DNA from: GWB2-37-7 sp942492835
GTDB taxonomy: Bacteria > Bacillota > Clostridia > Lutisporales > Lutisporaceae
Assembly: GCA_942492835.1 (NCBI GenBank)
Contig: OW818645.1
Location: 1,054,001 to 1,118,000 of the forward strand
Reading direction: 5' to 3'
Length of the DNA stretch: 64,000 nt
Positions within the stretch are counted from its first letter, which is position 1. Each line of letters opens with the position of its first letter. The notes beneath the pieces are model-generated. The model ran no database searches. It was not told the origin of the DNA and saw nothing but the letters and a program-made list of their open reading frames with translations. This document shows, one piece after another, positions 26,379 through 35,597 of the stretch. The translations under genes and the position numbers were made by a program.

Positions 26379-28043
26379 TTATTTTCTTGTCTTCATATCT
26401 TTTTCTACTAAGCTATAAGTCTTATAACCTCCGCTTAGGTTCCTTACATTGTCAAATCCGTTTTGCATTAGTATTCTTACCCCTATATATGAGCGCAAAC
26501 CGACCTGACAATTTACTATTATCTCCTTATCCTTCGGAAGCTCACTTAGTCTGCTTCTCAATTGGTTAAGAGGAATATTTACTGCATTTGGTATATGTGC
26601 CGCTTCATATTCAAAAGGCTCTCTAACATCAAGAAGAAAGGTTTTACGCATATCTGCGTTCATTGCATTATCCCAATTGGCTGTCACTATGTCTCCGTTT
26701 AATACGTTAGATGCAGCATATCCTGCCATGTTGACAGGATCCTTTGCTGATGAAAAAGGTGGAGCATAGGATAGCTCAAGCTCATATAAATCTTGCATAG
26801 TCATTCTATGTCTAATAGCTACTGCAAGCACATCCATTCTCTTATCAACACCTTCAAAGCCAACAATCTGAGCTCCAAGTATCTGACCTTCCTTAGTATA
26901 TATACATTTAACTGCCATTTGGTTAGCACCTGGATAGTAGCCTGCATGGGAGGCTGAATGAGTTATGGTTGTATAGTAATCCTTACCTTGCTTCTTCAAG
27001 GTTTTTTCATTGTTCCCACTTGAAGCTACTACCATGTCAAATACCTTGGCTATTGCAGTTCCTTGGGTTCCCTTATAATCTGACTTCCTTCCAGCTATAT
27101 TATCAGCAACTATTCTTCCCTGCTTGTTTGCTGGTCCTGCCAATGCAATAAATGCAGGATTACCGCTTACAAAGTCAGTCACTTCGATAGCATCACCTAT
27201 GGCATAAATATTCTTATCAGAAGTCTCTAGATATTTGTTTACCTTTATTCCGCCTGTAACACCAATTTCCAGTCCAGCTGCCTTTGCCAACAGGTTATTT
27301 GGTTTTACCCCTATAGACAATATAACTATATCTGCTGCTACTTTCTTACCACTTTGAAGTATCACAACATTCTTATCATTTTCTCTTTCAAAAGCTTTGA
27401 CTCCATCAGAAAGATAAAGCTCACAGCCTTTGTCCCTTATATGGTTATGAAGCATTGCTGCCATCTCATAGTCTATAGGGGTCATAACTTGATCCGCTGC
27501 TTCAACTATGGTAACCTTTATACCTATTTCATGGAGGTTCTCAGCCATTTCCAGACCTATGAAGCCACCACCTACGATTACTGCACTTTGAATAGTTTTA
27601 TCTACAAACTCCTTTATTGCATCTGTATCAGGAATATCTCTGATTGTAAAAATACCAGGATTATCAATTCCGGGAATTGGAGGCTTTATCGGAACTGCAC
27701 CCGGTGATAAAACTAATACATCATAGCTTTCTTCATAGGTATTTCCTTTTTTAAAATCCTTAACGGTTACCTTCTTGTTTTCTTTATCTATACTAGCTAC
27801 CTCCGAAAGCTCTCTTACGTCAATTTTAAAACGTGCTCTCATAGCCTCTGGAGTCTGTACCAGAAGATTCCTTCTCTCTTTAATTGCTCCTCCTATATAG
27901 TATGGCAATCCACAGTTTGCAAAGGATATATATTGTCCTTTTTCAAACATTATTATCTCTGCTTGTTCATCTAGTCTTCTAAGTCTTGCAGCCGTAGATG
28001 CTCCTCCTGCTACGCCTCCTATTATAAGTACCTTTTTGCCCAT
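26379..28043 (-). CDS. CoA-disulfide reductase with C-terminal rhodanese domain
   Basis: A 554-residue FAD/NAD(P) oxidoreductase of the CoADR-RHD type. IIGGVAGGASTAARLRRLD is the FAD-binding start; Cys44 in ISFANCGLPYYIGG is the redox-active residue; GGGFIGLEMAENL binds NAD(P). From about residue 455 a rhodanese domain follows with DVREPFEYEAAHIPNAVNIP and the active Cys in VNCQVGLRSY. Such enzymes reduce CoA disulfides, persulfides or polysulfides and help with oxygen or sulfur stress in anaerobes. Monocistronic, with a good AGGAGG site. Confidence 0.93.
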   Translation of the reverse strand: MGKKVLIIGGVAGGASTAARLRRLDEQAEIIMFEKGQYISFANCGLPYYIGGAIKERRNLLVQTPEAMRARFKIDVRELSEVASIDKENKKVTVKDFKKGNTYEESYDVLVLSPGAVPIKPPIPGIDNPGIFTIRDIPDTDAIKEFVDKTIQSAVIVGGGFIGLEMAENLHEIGIKVTIVEAADQVMTPIDYEMAAMLHNHIRDKGCELYLSDGVKAFERENDKNVVILQSGKKVAADIVILSIGVKPNNLLAKAAGLEIGVTGGIKVNKYLETSDKNIYAIGDAIEVTDFVSGNPAFIALAGPANKQGRIVADNIAGRKSDYKGTQGTAIAKVFDMVVASSGNNEKTLKKQGKDYYTTITHSASHAGYYPGANQMAVKCIYTKEGQILGAQIVGFEGVDKRMDVLAVAIRHRMTMQDLYELELSYAPPFSSAKDPVNMAGYAASNVLNGDIVTANWDNAMNADMRKTFLLDVREPFEYEAAHIPNAVNIPLNQLRSRLSELPKDKEIIVNCQVGLRSYIGVRILMQNGFDNVRNLSGGYKTYSLVEKDMKTRK

Positions 28044-28141
28044 AAGTAATCCTCCTTTAGATTATTATCCAATATATCTACCCCTACTGGGTATACCCTT
28101 ATTATATACTAGTTTTTCATTCTATTAAAGTATTTCCTTAA

Positions 28142-29137
28142 CTATTTAAAATAATCTATACTCATAGCTTCCCTTATTTCTCTCATTACTTCTTTTGCAA
28201 CACCTCTAACCTTATCCGTTCCTGTCATTAGTATCTCTCGTACCTGCTCTGGTTTTTGCTCATAAGCTATCCTTCTTTCTCTCATGGGGTCAAGAAGTTC
28301 ATTTAGACGGTTTGTAAGGTTGCCCTTACATGCAGTACAGCCTATTCCAGCATTTCTACAGCTTTCCTCTACATTTCCTACTTCTCCTTCATTAAAAGCT
28401 TGGTGATATTTATATATAGTACAAATATCAGGATTACCCTTATCGGTAATTCTTATTCTAGCTGGATCAGTTACTGCTGTTCTTACCTTCTGCTTAACAG
28501 TTTCTGCATCATCAGATAGATAAATTCCGTTGTTTAGACTTTTACCCATTTTTGAATTACCATCTAAGCCTACCAGTCTGGATACCTTACTTATCAGTGC
28601 CTCAGGCTCTACCAATACTGGCTCATAAAGCTCGTTAAATCTTCTTACTATCTTCCTGCTTAGCTCAATATGGGGCAGCTGATCATCACCTACTGGTACT
28701 AAATCAGCTTTGCAGAAGGTTATATCTGCTGCTTGGCTTATAGGATAGCCTAAAAAGCCATACATAATATCCTTGTAGCCATACTGTGTAATCTCAGTCT
28801 TTATTGTCGGATTATGTCTTAGACTATTTACTGTTACAAACATGCTGTAGTAGGTTGTGAGCTCTGCAATCTCTGGTATCATTGATTGTATAAAGAATGT
28901 GGAGATATTTGGGTCAACCCCTGCTGCAATATTATCTAAGGCTACATTTAGAACATCTGCCCGAAGCTTTTCCGGTCTGTCAAAGTTTGTAGTCAAGGCT
29001 TGAACATCTGCAATTATTATAAAGGTCTCATACTTATCCTGTAGCGCCACTCTGTTTTGCAGGCTACCAACATAATGTCCCAAATGAAGCTTTCCTGTAG
29101 GACGATCACCTGTTAAAATTCTTTTTCTTTTATCCAT
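28142..29137 (-). CDS. trpS: Tryptophanyl-tRNA synthetase
   Basis: A 331-residue class I synthetase charging tRNA-Trp. The HIGH-type motif is KLHLGHYVGSL (residues 16-26) and the KMSKS loop reads NSKMGKSLNN near residue 195. GCTACKGNLTNRLNELLDP gives cysteines near the C-terminal third, as in several clostridial TrpRS enzymes. A T-box leader precedes it; AAGGGGTAATATT provides the ribosome binding site. Confidence 0.95.
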   Translation of the reverse strand: MDKRKRILTGDRPTGKLHLGHYVGSLQNRVALQDKYETFIIIADVQALTTNFDRPEKLRADVLNVALDNIAAGVDPNISTFFIQSMIPEIAELTTYYSMFVTVNSLRHNPTIKTEITQYGYKDIMYGFLGYPISQAADITFCKADLVPVGDDQLPHIELSRKIVRRFNELYEPVLVEPEALISKVSRLVGLDGNSKMGKSLNNGIYLSDDAETVKQKVRTAVTDPARIRITDKGNPDICTIYKYHQAFNEGEVGNVEESCRNAGIGCTACKGNLTNRLNELLDPMRERRIAYEQKPEQVREILMTGTDKVRGVAKEVMREIREAMSIDYFK

Positions 29138-29221
29138 AATATTACCCCTTCCTATATGTTAATATTTATTTACTACTAAATAATGCTAAATATATTATTA
29201 GCTATATTTTGTTCCAAATAC

Positions 29222-29490
29222 AAAAAAACTCCTATCCCTTATATAAGGGACAGGAGTATAACCTGCGGTACCACCCAAATTGACTGCATATGCAATCCAC
29301 TTGTTCCGAATACTAGTATATTCGTTGACCTATAACGTAGTCAAATAACGTCAGCTCCTACTGTAATTCAGGCTGCTCTCATGGGCCCATTCAATTATGA
29401 ATGCTATATCTGCTTTCACCAAAGATTTTATATTAAAATCTATGCAGACTCTCTGAAAAGCGTTCAAAATATACTATCCCCAATCAAAGA
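29222..29490 (-). promoter_or_regulatory. T-box riboswitch leader of trpS
   Basis: On the minus strand the T-box GGGTGGTACCGCAGG lies at about 29262-29276 and is followed by a terminator stem (ACTCCTGTCCCTTA with TAAGGGATAGGAGT) and a T7 run at 29222-29228. Upstream are an AGAGAG stem I base, a GGTGAAAGCAG element and a TGG triplet in TTGAATGGGCC that could be the Trp specifier. Confidence 0.92.
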
Positions 29491-29499
29491 TTTGTTTTT

Positions 29500-29527
29500 A
29501 TTATAACATTTTAAAAATAAAAATCAA
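29500..29527 (-). promoter_or_regulatory. Promoter of the trpS T-box leader
   Basis: TTGATT (29522-29527) and TATAAT (29500-29505) are 16 bases apart on the minus strand, directly before the leader. Confidence 0.6.
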
Positions 29528-29543
29528 CAATTATTAACATATT

Positions 29544-29589
29544 AAAAATCTCCTCCTTAGCAATATAAAAATTCTTACCAAGGAGGAGA
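29544..29589 (-). terminator. Terminator of the SpoIIAA-like gene
   Basis: On the minus strand TCTCCTCCTT pairs with AAGGAGGAGA across a 21-base loop and ends in TTTTTAAT. It separates this gene from the trpS leader. Confidence 0.7.
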
Positions 29590-29638
29590 CCTTTACACAA
29601 AGTCGTTTACCTATTATGTATATCAATATTCTTAGATA

Positions 29639-30028
29639 TTAGAAGCCTTGTGACTTAAGCCATTTATCGGCATCCTCTAAACTAGTAAATGGTTCTGGTT
29701 CAAGTCCTATACTTTTTGAGCTTCGATTTAATTGCATCTTAACGATTGCACTGTCTACAACAATTGCTCCACCAACAAGTCCATTCTGGGCATACAATGC
29801 CATATTCTTATTAAGTTCATCAGTTATAGTAGATGTTTTATAAGTCCTTACATCACTACATTTTGCCCATTTTTGATTTTTAAATACTGGAATAATTTTT
29901 GTGATATAGTCTTGATGATGTCTTTGAAGATCTTCTTGGTTCCAAAATCCCTCTATCTTCTCAAACACAACACCTCTTTGAGTATTTACATCCATTTCAT
30001 ATTTGCCATTTACATCTTTAATTAACAT
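29639..30028 (-). CDS. Small SpoIIAA/STAS-like protein, copy 1
   Basis: A 129-residue cytoplasmic protein. The strand-helix pattern (YEMDVNTQRGVVFEKIEGFW, then ALYAQNGLVGGAIVVDSAIV, ending EPFTSLEDADKWLKSQGF) resembles SpoIIAA-like/STAS-fold proteins; the ending 'F.s.edA..WL' is common in that group. A similar small protein lies on the other side of the adjacent ketosynthase gene. The start has AGGAGGAG upstream. It diverges from the ketosynthase gene with a shared promoter region. Function unknown. Confidence 0.6.
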   Translation of the reverse strand: MLIKDVNGKYEMDVNTQRGVVFEKIEGFWNQEDLQRHHQDYITKIIPVFKNQKWAKCSDVRTYKTSTITDELNKNMALYAQNGLVGGAIVVDSAIVKMQLNRSSKSIGLEPEPFTSLEDADKWLKSQGF

Positions 30029-30131
30029 TTTTTTCTCCTCCTATAATATCATAAATATTCTTATAACTGTTATTTCTACAACATATCTGAAATTCCTCCT
30101 TTTTTATATATATTTTGATAAATAATGAATT

Positions 30132-30160
30132 TTGACTTTAATATGTAATATACTTATAAT
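30132..30160 (+). promoter_or_regulatory. Strong sigma-A promoter of the ketosynthase III gene
   Basis: TTGACT (30132-30137), 17-base spacer, TATAAT (30155-30160): near consensus, about 66 bases before the start codon. Confidence 0.75.
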
Positions 30161-30226
30161 TAAGTATAGATTGTATATTAATGTCTGTAACATAAAATTA
30201 CAATCGAAATAAAGGAGGATGTGATT

Positions 30227-31225
30227 ATGTTAAGAGAAGTCTACAGCGCTGGAATTATTGGTATTGGGCTTAACATGCCGGAAAAGGTTATTACAAATAA
30301 CTATTGGGATGACATCGAAATAGTTAATTCTCCAAAGGAAAAAAGCAGTCTTTTTAAAGGAATTGAAGAAAGAAGAGTTTTTCCAAAAGAAGTTCCACCA
30401 TCAGATTTTGAAACAATTGCTGCAAAGAAAGCAATTGAAGATTCAGGGTTAGAGCTAGATGATATTGATCTAGTAATGACTCATTCTATGCTTCAGGATA
30501 AAATCATACCAGGAAATGCATGCTCTATACAGTATAAACTTGGCCTTAAGAATGCGGGTGCATGGAATATGGATACATGTTGTTCTAGTTTTGTAAACAT
30601 GCTAGTAACAGCATCTCACTTAATTATGATGGGAACATGTAAAAACATAGTAATAGTAACCTCAGTATTGCATTCAAGAATTATTTCACCAACTCATTAT
30701 TTAAGTACAATAGTAGGTGATGGAGCAGCAGCAGTAGTAGTTGGACGTGTTTCAGAGGACAGAGGATTTATTTCTTCAAGCTTCCATTCTAAAGGAGAAT
30801 ATCATGATGCTTTTACTGTTAGCGAGGTATGTATAACAACTGAAGACGGAGTAGAACCAGCTCTTCAATTTTCTACTAATGCTGATTTATTAAAATGTGT
30901 TGGAAAAAACTCTGTTAATGATGTGACACCTGTTATTAATGATGCTATGTATAAAGCAAACATAGCTGCTGATGACATTGATCTTTTAATAACCCATCAA
31001 CCATCACCATGGGCGCACACAGCATGGCGAGATGCACTAGGTCTTCCTGCTTCAAAATCACATGAAAGCTTTAGCAGATATGGAAATCTAGCATCTACAT
31101 CAATACCTGTTAACCTTTTTGAAGCGAGAGAGCTTGGTAAATTAAAAGATGATGATATACTTTTATTGTTATCTCCTGGAGCAGGCGAAAACTTTGCAGT
31201 TGCCATTTTGAAGTGGGGTAAGTAA
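30227..31225 (+). CDS. FabH-like 3-oxoacyl-ACP synthase III
   Basis: A 332-residue thiolase-fold ketosynthase. The Cys-His-Asn triad is readable: Cys119 in NMDTCCSSFV, His257 in LITHQPSPW and Asn287 in YGNLASTSIPVNL. Housekeeping FabH usually has ACSGF around the Cys; TCCSSF is different, and no fatty-acid genes are nearby, so a specialised role is likely, such as PqsD/DarB-type condensation or acyl transfer. The ATG at 30227 has AAAGGAGG 8 bases upstream (GTG at 30221 is too close). It is driven by its own near-consensus promoter and is followed 2 bases later by a small STAS-like gene. Confidence 0.85.
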   Translation: MLREVYSAGIIGIGLNMPEKVITNNYWDDIEIVNSPKEKSSLFKGIEERRVFPKEVPPSDFETIAAKKAIEDSGLELDDIDLVMTHSMLQDKIIPGNACSIQYKLGLKNAGAWNMDTCCSSFVNMLVTASHLIMMGTCKNIVIVTSVLHSRIISPTHYLSTIVGDGAAAVVVGRVSEDRGFISSSFHSKGEYHDAFTVSEVCITTEDGVEPALQFSTNADLLKCVGKNSVNDVTPVINDAMYKANIAADDIDLLITHQPSPWAHTAWRDALGLPASKSHESFSRYGNLASTSIPVNLFEARELGKLKDDDILLLLSPGAGENFAVAILKWGK

Positions 31226-31227
31226 AA

Positions 31228-31578
31228 ATGTTTACGCTTAGATATTCCGAAGAAAAAAATAGAATATATATAAAACTCAATGGAGTATTGTCTGAAGCTG
31301 AATTTAATATATATAAAAATAATATTTTAGATTTAATAGATAATTCAAAGACAGGATTTACTGTTCTTGCAGATCTCTCACCATGTGACAGTGCAATACT
31401 AGATAGTAGTGACAATTTTAATATTATTAGAGAATATGGATCAAAAAGAGGATTTAAGGCACATGCTTTAGTTCTTGATGAAAAATCTTACGAGATTTAT
31501 AATAGTACTATACACAGCAGTAATAAAAATATCTTTCTAAATATAGAAGAAGCAGAAAGTTATCTTAATATAATATAA
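31228..31578 (+). CDS. Small SpoIIAA/STAS-like protein, copy 2
   Basis: A 116-residue cytoplasmic protein with alternating strands and helices: YSEEKNRIYIKLNGVLSEAE, FTVLADLSPCDSAILDSSDN, ending NIEEAESYLNII. The LNGVLSEAEF and TVLADLS parts and the 'F.niEEAe.yL' tail match the SpoIIAA-like/STAS pattern seen in the divergent small protein. It starts 2 bases after the ketosynthase stop, so it is translated with it. Function unknown; a modulator or carrier for the ketosynthase is speculation. Confidence 0.6.
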   Translation: MFTLRYSEEKNRIYIKLNGVLSEAEFNIYKNNILDLIDNSKTGFTVLADLSPCDSAILDSSDNFNIIREYGSKRGFKAHALVLDEKSYEIYNSTIHSSNKNIFLNIEEAESYLNII

Positions 31579-31602
31579 GTGCCATTTAGTTCTTCAAGCA
31601 TA

Positions 31603-31649
31603 AGTGCGTATCATATAGTGGATGAGATTCTAACTATATGATACGCACT
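31603..31649. terminator. Hairpin between the ketosynthase cassette and the polysaccharide operon
   Basis: AGTGCGTATCATATAGT and ACTATATGATACGCACT are perfect 17-base arms with a 13-base loop between convergent genes. T runs are weak on both sides, so it could also stabilise transcript ends. Confidence 0.7.
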
Positions 31650-31653
31650 ATCC

Positions 31654-32484
31654 TTATTCAAACAATTGAGAATAACTTATTACTTGAAATTTATCACTAT
31701 GCTTATTAATGTACTGTATTATCTGCTCAAGCTTATCTCTACTATATGTCATGTCATATTTATCATCTTCATCTCCAATTTTATTCAGAATGAATAGAAC
31801 TGTATTTGTTTCACTAGATGTTTTCTGAATAAGAATGTCTTCAACTTCCTTTGCAGTTACATCTGTTAATAAGCTTATTGTATGTACTGGATAATATTCT
31901 ATCTCATACTTATCCAATATTATAATATTGTCAGATGTTCTGATATTACGAAATTTAGCTCCTTTAGTCTGCTTAATGAGATATGGATTAACATCTCCAT
32001 AAGGTATAATCAGCATATCACTACAGCTTCCAAAATATCTGTTTTCCATCCATTGTCTTGTTTTATTAAACTCTGAAAGAAGAGCATTAGGCTTATCATA
32101 AATGTTTTCCTTATGTGTGTAGGAATGATTTAGCAAATCCCAGCCATGTAAATATAATTCAGAAAGTTCCTTATATGACATATACTCTTTTTTATCAACC
32201 CTTGTAGGAATAACAGATACACTTGCTTTGTAGCCATATTTATTCATCACCTTATATGCCTCTGTAAAAACGCTCTTCCATCCATCATCAAAAATAAAAA
32301 CTATCTTAGTCTTATTATTATCTACAGTAGTATTATTTGTTTTTATCGTGCTAGTGCTAAGCTTTCTTGCTATATAAATGTTTTCCCCGCTATTTATTAT
32401 GAATACTATTGTTTTTGGATACATTAGTATGGTAATAAAAATAGACAGTATTACAATCTCTATGTTTTTCTTTATATTAATCAC
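31654..32484 (-). CDS. Polysaccharide deacetylase (NodB/CE4 family)
   Basis: A 276-residue protein with one N-terminal membrane anchor (residues 8-31) and an outer CE4 domain. FIFDDGWKS supplies the catalytic and metal Asp (66-67); the metal histidines are His120 and His124 in LLNHSYTH; IPYGDVN resembles the substrate-groove motif. It would remove N-acetyl groups from a GlcNAc-containing polymer outside the cell. Last gene of the six-gene polysaccharide/CotH operon. GTG start, weak ribosome binding site. Confidence 0.85.
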   Translation of the reverse strand: MINIKKNIEIVILSIFITILMYPKTIVFIINSGENIYIARKLSTSTIKTNNTTVDNNKTKIVFIFDDGWKSVFTEAYKVMNKYGYKASVSVIPTRVDKKEYMSYKELSELYLHGWDLLNHSYTHKENIYDKPNALLSEFNKTRQWMENRYFGSCSDMLIIPYGDVNPYLIKQTKGAKFRNIRTSDNIIILDKYEIEYYPVHTISLLTDVTAKEVEDILIQKTSSETNTVLFILNKIGDEDDKYDMTYSRDKLEQIIQYINKHSDKFQVISYSQLFE

Positions 32485-32505
32485 CTTCTACTATATCTTA
32501 ACAAA

Positions 32506-34899
32506 TTACTTTTTCCATTTTTTAAAAGTTGCTTTTAGGTATAATGGTTGTGATAAGTTAATTGTTATAGTCTTATCTTGTGATTTCATAGTACCTTCCC
32601 AGCAAACAAACTCATATCCTGGCTTCGATATAGCTTCAACTGTTATAGGTATGTCTTTAAAATATATACCCTTCCAAGGTATATCCGAATTTTCTATGTT
32701 CAAGGAATTGACCTTTACACTTCCCCCTTCACTCATACCAACTCTAATTGTAGCTATACCGCTAAGTCCAAAGTATTCAACTATATGCTTACGCATATAT
32801 TCTGGTCGTTTTGTAGCAAAGTTTTTCAATATATCAATTTCATTTAGCCAGTTATTTACGTTATTACCATGCAAGTTCCATCTAATAATATGGTTCTCAA
32901 TATTTGGATAATATATTTTTTCCATATCTTCAATCTTTTTAAGTACAGCTTCAGATGTATAAACAGTATTAAGTCTATCGGCAAATGTATTTATAAACTG
33001 ATTCTTAAATTTACCACTTTTAAGTAAAGTCCTTAGCAATAAAGTAGACCATGGAGGATTTGGCCACTTTGGACCATTTATCTCGTTAGCCCTTGCTAAT
33101 GAATTATTCATTACTGATGACTCTCCTTCATATAATCCAAATCCATAATCCAGATCATAAACTAACCATCTCCAACGTCCATCATGTCCATAGTTTATAT
33201 TTTGCTCATAAGCTTGAGTTCTCTTACGCCATATGCATACATTGTTGCTTGGCCAGTCACGATTATCACTGTATATCTGCAAGATATTATATTCTATATA
33301 ATTTTCTATATCTATTTGCGTATTAATATAGTTATAGCTGCTATCCATCCTTATATCCTTTTGTTTTGTATAATCAATCATTCTATTGTAATACATATCA
33401 TCACCAATATAACCTTCTTCTATATCAGCTCCTGTAACACCTGTTGGATTTTTTACAATGACAACATCTTCTTCATCTATATTATAATTACTGCTTATAT
33501 AACTTTTATCATAAGCATCTTTAATACTGTAAATACCATAGTATTCTCCATTAATATATAAAATACATGGCATTGACCTTTGCGTATCCAAAATCATAGG
33601 CTTCTGTACTAGGCTTTGAATAAGTGAATCACGAAATAAAGCATACTCTGCATCTGTAGCTGAAGTTCTTAGAAGTATCTTAGAAACTTTCTCGATCTTC
33701 TTACTATTAAAAAAGTCATATAGAAAATATTCCGTATCATCATAATTTTTACACGCAAACAATGCAAAAGATTTTTGAGCATTCCCTCTTGAGTATCCAC
33801 CATATATACGAATCCCTATATCTTGAGTGAAACCTATTTCACCATTTGCTTTTAGTAATTCTATACTAGCTTCTCTTTCCCATTTCTTACCCTTTTGATT
33901 ATAATTAGCTGGTGTAGACTTGCTTATTTTTCCATTAGGATTTTTAACTTCCCATTCATCAAAAACCTTCCCAGCTACATAAATCCCCTTTTCATAGTCA
34001 AATAAATTCTCAGGATCTGTTACTAATGATATAACAGGAATGTTATAAGAGCTGTAAATATCCTTCCCAACAAAATAGCTCTGAGTAATAATGTCACTCT
34101 TGGGATAGCCCTCCCTATATGTCCTAGCTCTAACTACAGAAGCCTTATTTGACTTTGCTGCGATTGGTATTGGTTCTAAGTAACGCTTTGATTCCTTAGT
34201 TGGAACAGATCCATCTAAGGTGTAGTAGATTTCAGCATCAGCATCATTTGCCTTTATAACTAAATCAAATTCCTGTGTGTAAAATCCCCCATTATGAGAA
34301 AAAGCAGGGCTATCTAATCTCTTAGTTTCTGAACCTTCAATCAGTTTCTCACATATGTTTGCTTCACCAGGTGTTCCACCATCAAATCCATATAGCTCAG
34401 CGCCTCCATCGGGTACTCTTCCGTATGAAATGTTTTCTGCCATAGCTTCAAGCACAAAAATGTCATCCCAGCTTTTATTTGGTGCAGTAAGTATTAAAAC
34501 ATTATCTTTGTTTTTTATTTTAAAATTTGTATGTAAAGGATTATTAGGCTGGCATTTATTTTTTTCTGATGCCCAAACAATAACAAAAGCTTTAGGTTCT
34601 ATTGTCATATCAGGGAATGTCCAAAGAAATGGTTGCTTTGAGTCAGTAGAAAGTCCAAATCCTTTTAAGCTTACTGTTGTATCCCCCTTATTATAGATTT
34701 CAATCCAGTCTTCAAAGTCACCTTCCTCATCTTTTATGCTATTTCTATTATCTTTCATTACCTCATTTATAATTAAGTCGTATTTCAGTTCTTCTCGTCC
34801 TGCGCATAATGATAACTTATCTGTCTTGAAGCCCAAATATAACATAATAATTGTACACGCAATTAGGAATATACAACGCTTTCTACAGGACTGCTTCAT
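32506..34899 (-). CDS. CotH kinase family protein with lamin-tail and chitobiase-like domains
   Basis: A 797-residue exported or membrane-anchored protein. Order: signal/anchor (residues 9-26); lamin-tail domain (about 40-150, LIINEVM... DWIEIYNKGDTTVSLKGFGLS); a chitobiase C-terminal-like domain (about 190-280, AEIYYTLDGSVPT); CotH kinase domain (about 330-640, GIRIYGGYSRG, RDSLIQSLVQ, YGIYSIKDAYDKSYI and WRWLVYDLDYGFG); and an InlB-type beta-repeat (about 720-797, EGGSVKVNS... YEFVCWEG). CotH kinases phosphorylate spore coat proteins in Bacillus. ATG at 34899 with AAGGGTG upstream. Its neighbours VTC and DUF4956 are frequent partners of CotH. Confidence 0.9.
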   Translation of the reverse strand: MKQSCRKRCIFLIACTIIMLYLGFKTDKLSLCAGREELKYDLIINEVMKDNRNSIKDEEGDFEDWIEIYNKGDTTVSLKGFGLSTDSKQPFLWTFPDMTIEPKAFVIVWASEKNKCQPNNPLHTNFKIKNKDNVLILTAPNKSWDDIFVLEAMAENISYGRVPDGGAELYGFDGGTPGEANICEKLIEGSETKRLDSPAFSHNGGFYTQEFDLVIKANDADAEIYYTLDGSVPTKESKRYLEPIPIAAKSNKASVVRARTYREGYPKSDIITQSYFVGKDIYSSYNIPVISLVTDPENLFDYEKGIYVAGKVFDEWEVKNPNGKISKSTPANYNQKGKKWEREASIELLKANGEIGFTQDIGIRIYGGYSRGNAQKSFALFACKNYDDTEYFLYDFFNSKKIEKVSKILLRTSATDAEYALFRDSLIQSLVQKPMILDTQRSMPCILYINGEYYGIYSIKDAYDKSYISSNYNIDEEDVVIVKNPTGVTGADIEEGYIGDDMYYNRMIDYTKQKDIRMDSSYNYINTQIDIENYIEYNILQIYSDNRDWPSNNVCIWRKRTQAYEQNINYGHDGRWRWLVYDLDYGFGLYEGESSVMNNSLARANEINGPKWPNPPWSTLLLRTLLKSGKFKNQFINTFADRLNTVYTSEAVLKKIEDMEKIYYPNIENHIIRWNLHGNNVNNWLNEIDILKNFATKRPEYMRKHIVEYFGLSGIATIRVGMSEGGSVKVNSLNIENSDIPWKGIYFKDIPITVEAISKPGYEFVCWEGTMKSQDKTITINLSQPLYLKATFKKWKK

Positions 34900-34920
34900 T
34901 ATAATCACCCTTCACTCATA

Positions 34921-35586
34921 CTACCCGCTAACCTCTCCATTATATGAGACAATATGTACCTCTTCTATATAATCAATTGACTTTAACGCTTTTATTAGTG
35001 TATCTTCTTTCACTGATTTTAGAGTGATTTCATAAGTGATCTCAACAAAAATACTATTGGTAGTTTTCATGCGCAGCTTAAATGGTATCTCATATTCCTT
35101 TAAAATATTTACTATCTCTTTGGATTCTATATCACTACCTTTTATTACAAGCAGATAACAATAGTCTACATATATAACCCTATTAAATATTAATAGTAAA
35201 AGTGCTATCATAATACTGCCTATAATAGCAATCAAAAATTCACTTGTTCCTACAGCTAATCCCATTGCAATTGCCCAAAATAAGAAACCAATATCTCTAG
35301 GCTCTTTTACTGCAGTACGAAAGCGAATAATAGAAAGAGAACCTACCAAGCCAAGCGATAATGCCATATTATTTCCAATTAACATCATAACCATAGCAGT
35401 AATCACACAGATCATGACAATCGTTACACTAAAGTTCTGAGAGTATATTACACCTGAAAAAGTTTTTTTGTACACAAAATATATAAATAGACCTAAAAGT
35501 ACCGCAGCAACTATACTAAAAATAATACTTTCAATAGTAAAAGTATCTGTGCCTCCAAATAAATTAAATAAGACTTCTTCATTCAT
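34921..35586 (-). CDS. DUF4956 membrane protein
   Basis: A 221-residue protein with four hydrophobic segments and the DUF4956 hallmark SLGLVGSLSIIRFRTAVKEPRDIGFLFWAIAMG split around residues 75-110, then a soluble C-terminal domain with two alpha/beta halves. The ATG at 35586 has GGGGGG 6 bases upstream. It lies 11 bases after the VTC gene and just before cotH; this trio recurs in bacterial genomes. Molecular role unknown. Confidence 0.9.
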   Translation of the reverse strand: MNEEVLFNLFGGTDTFTIESIIFSIVAAVLLGLFIYFVYKKTFSGVIYSQNFSVTIVMICVITAMVMMLIGNNMALSLGLVGSLSIIRFRTAVKEPRDIGFLFWAIAMGLAVGTSEFLIAIIGSIMIALLLLIFNRVIYVDYCYLLVIKGSDIESKEIVNILKEYEIPFKLRMKTTNSIFVEITYEITLKSVKEDTLIKALKSIDYIEEVHIVSYNGEVSG

Positions 35587-35597
35587 CAAAATCCCCC

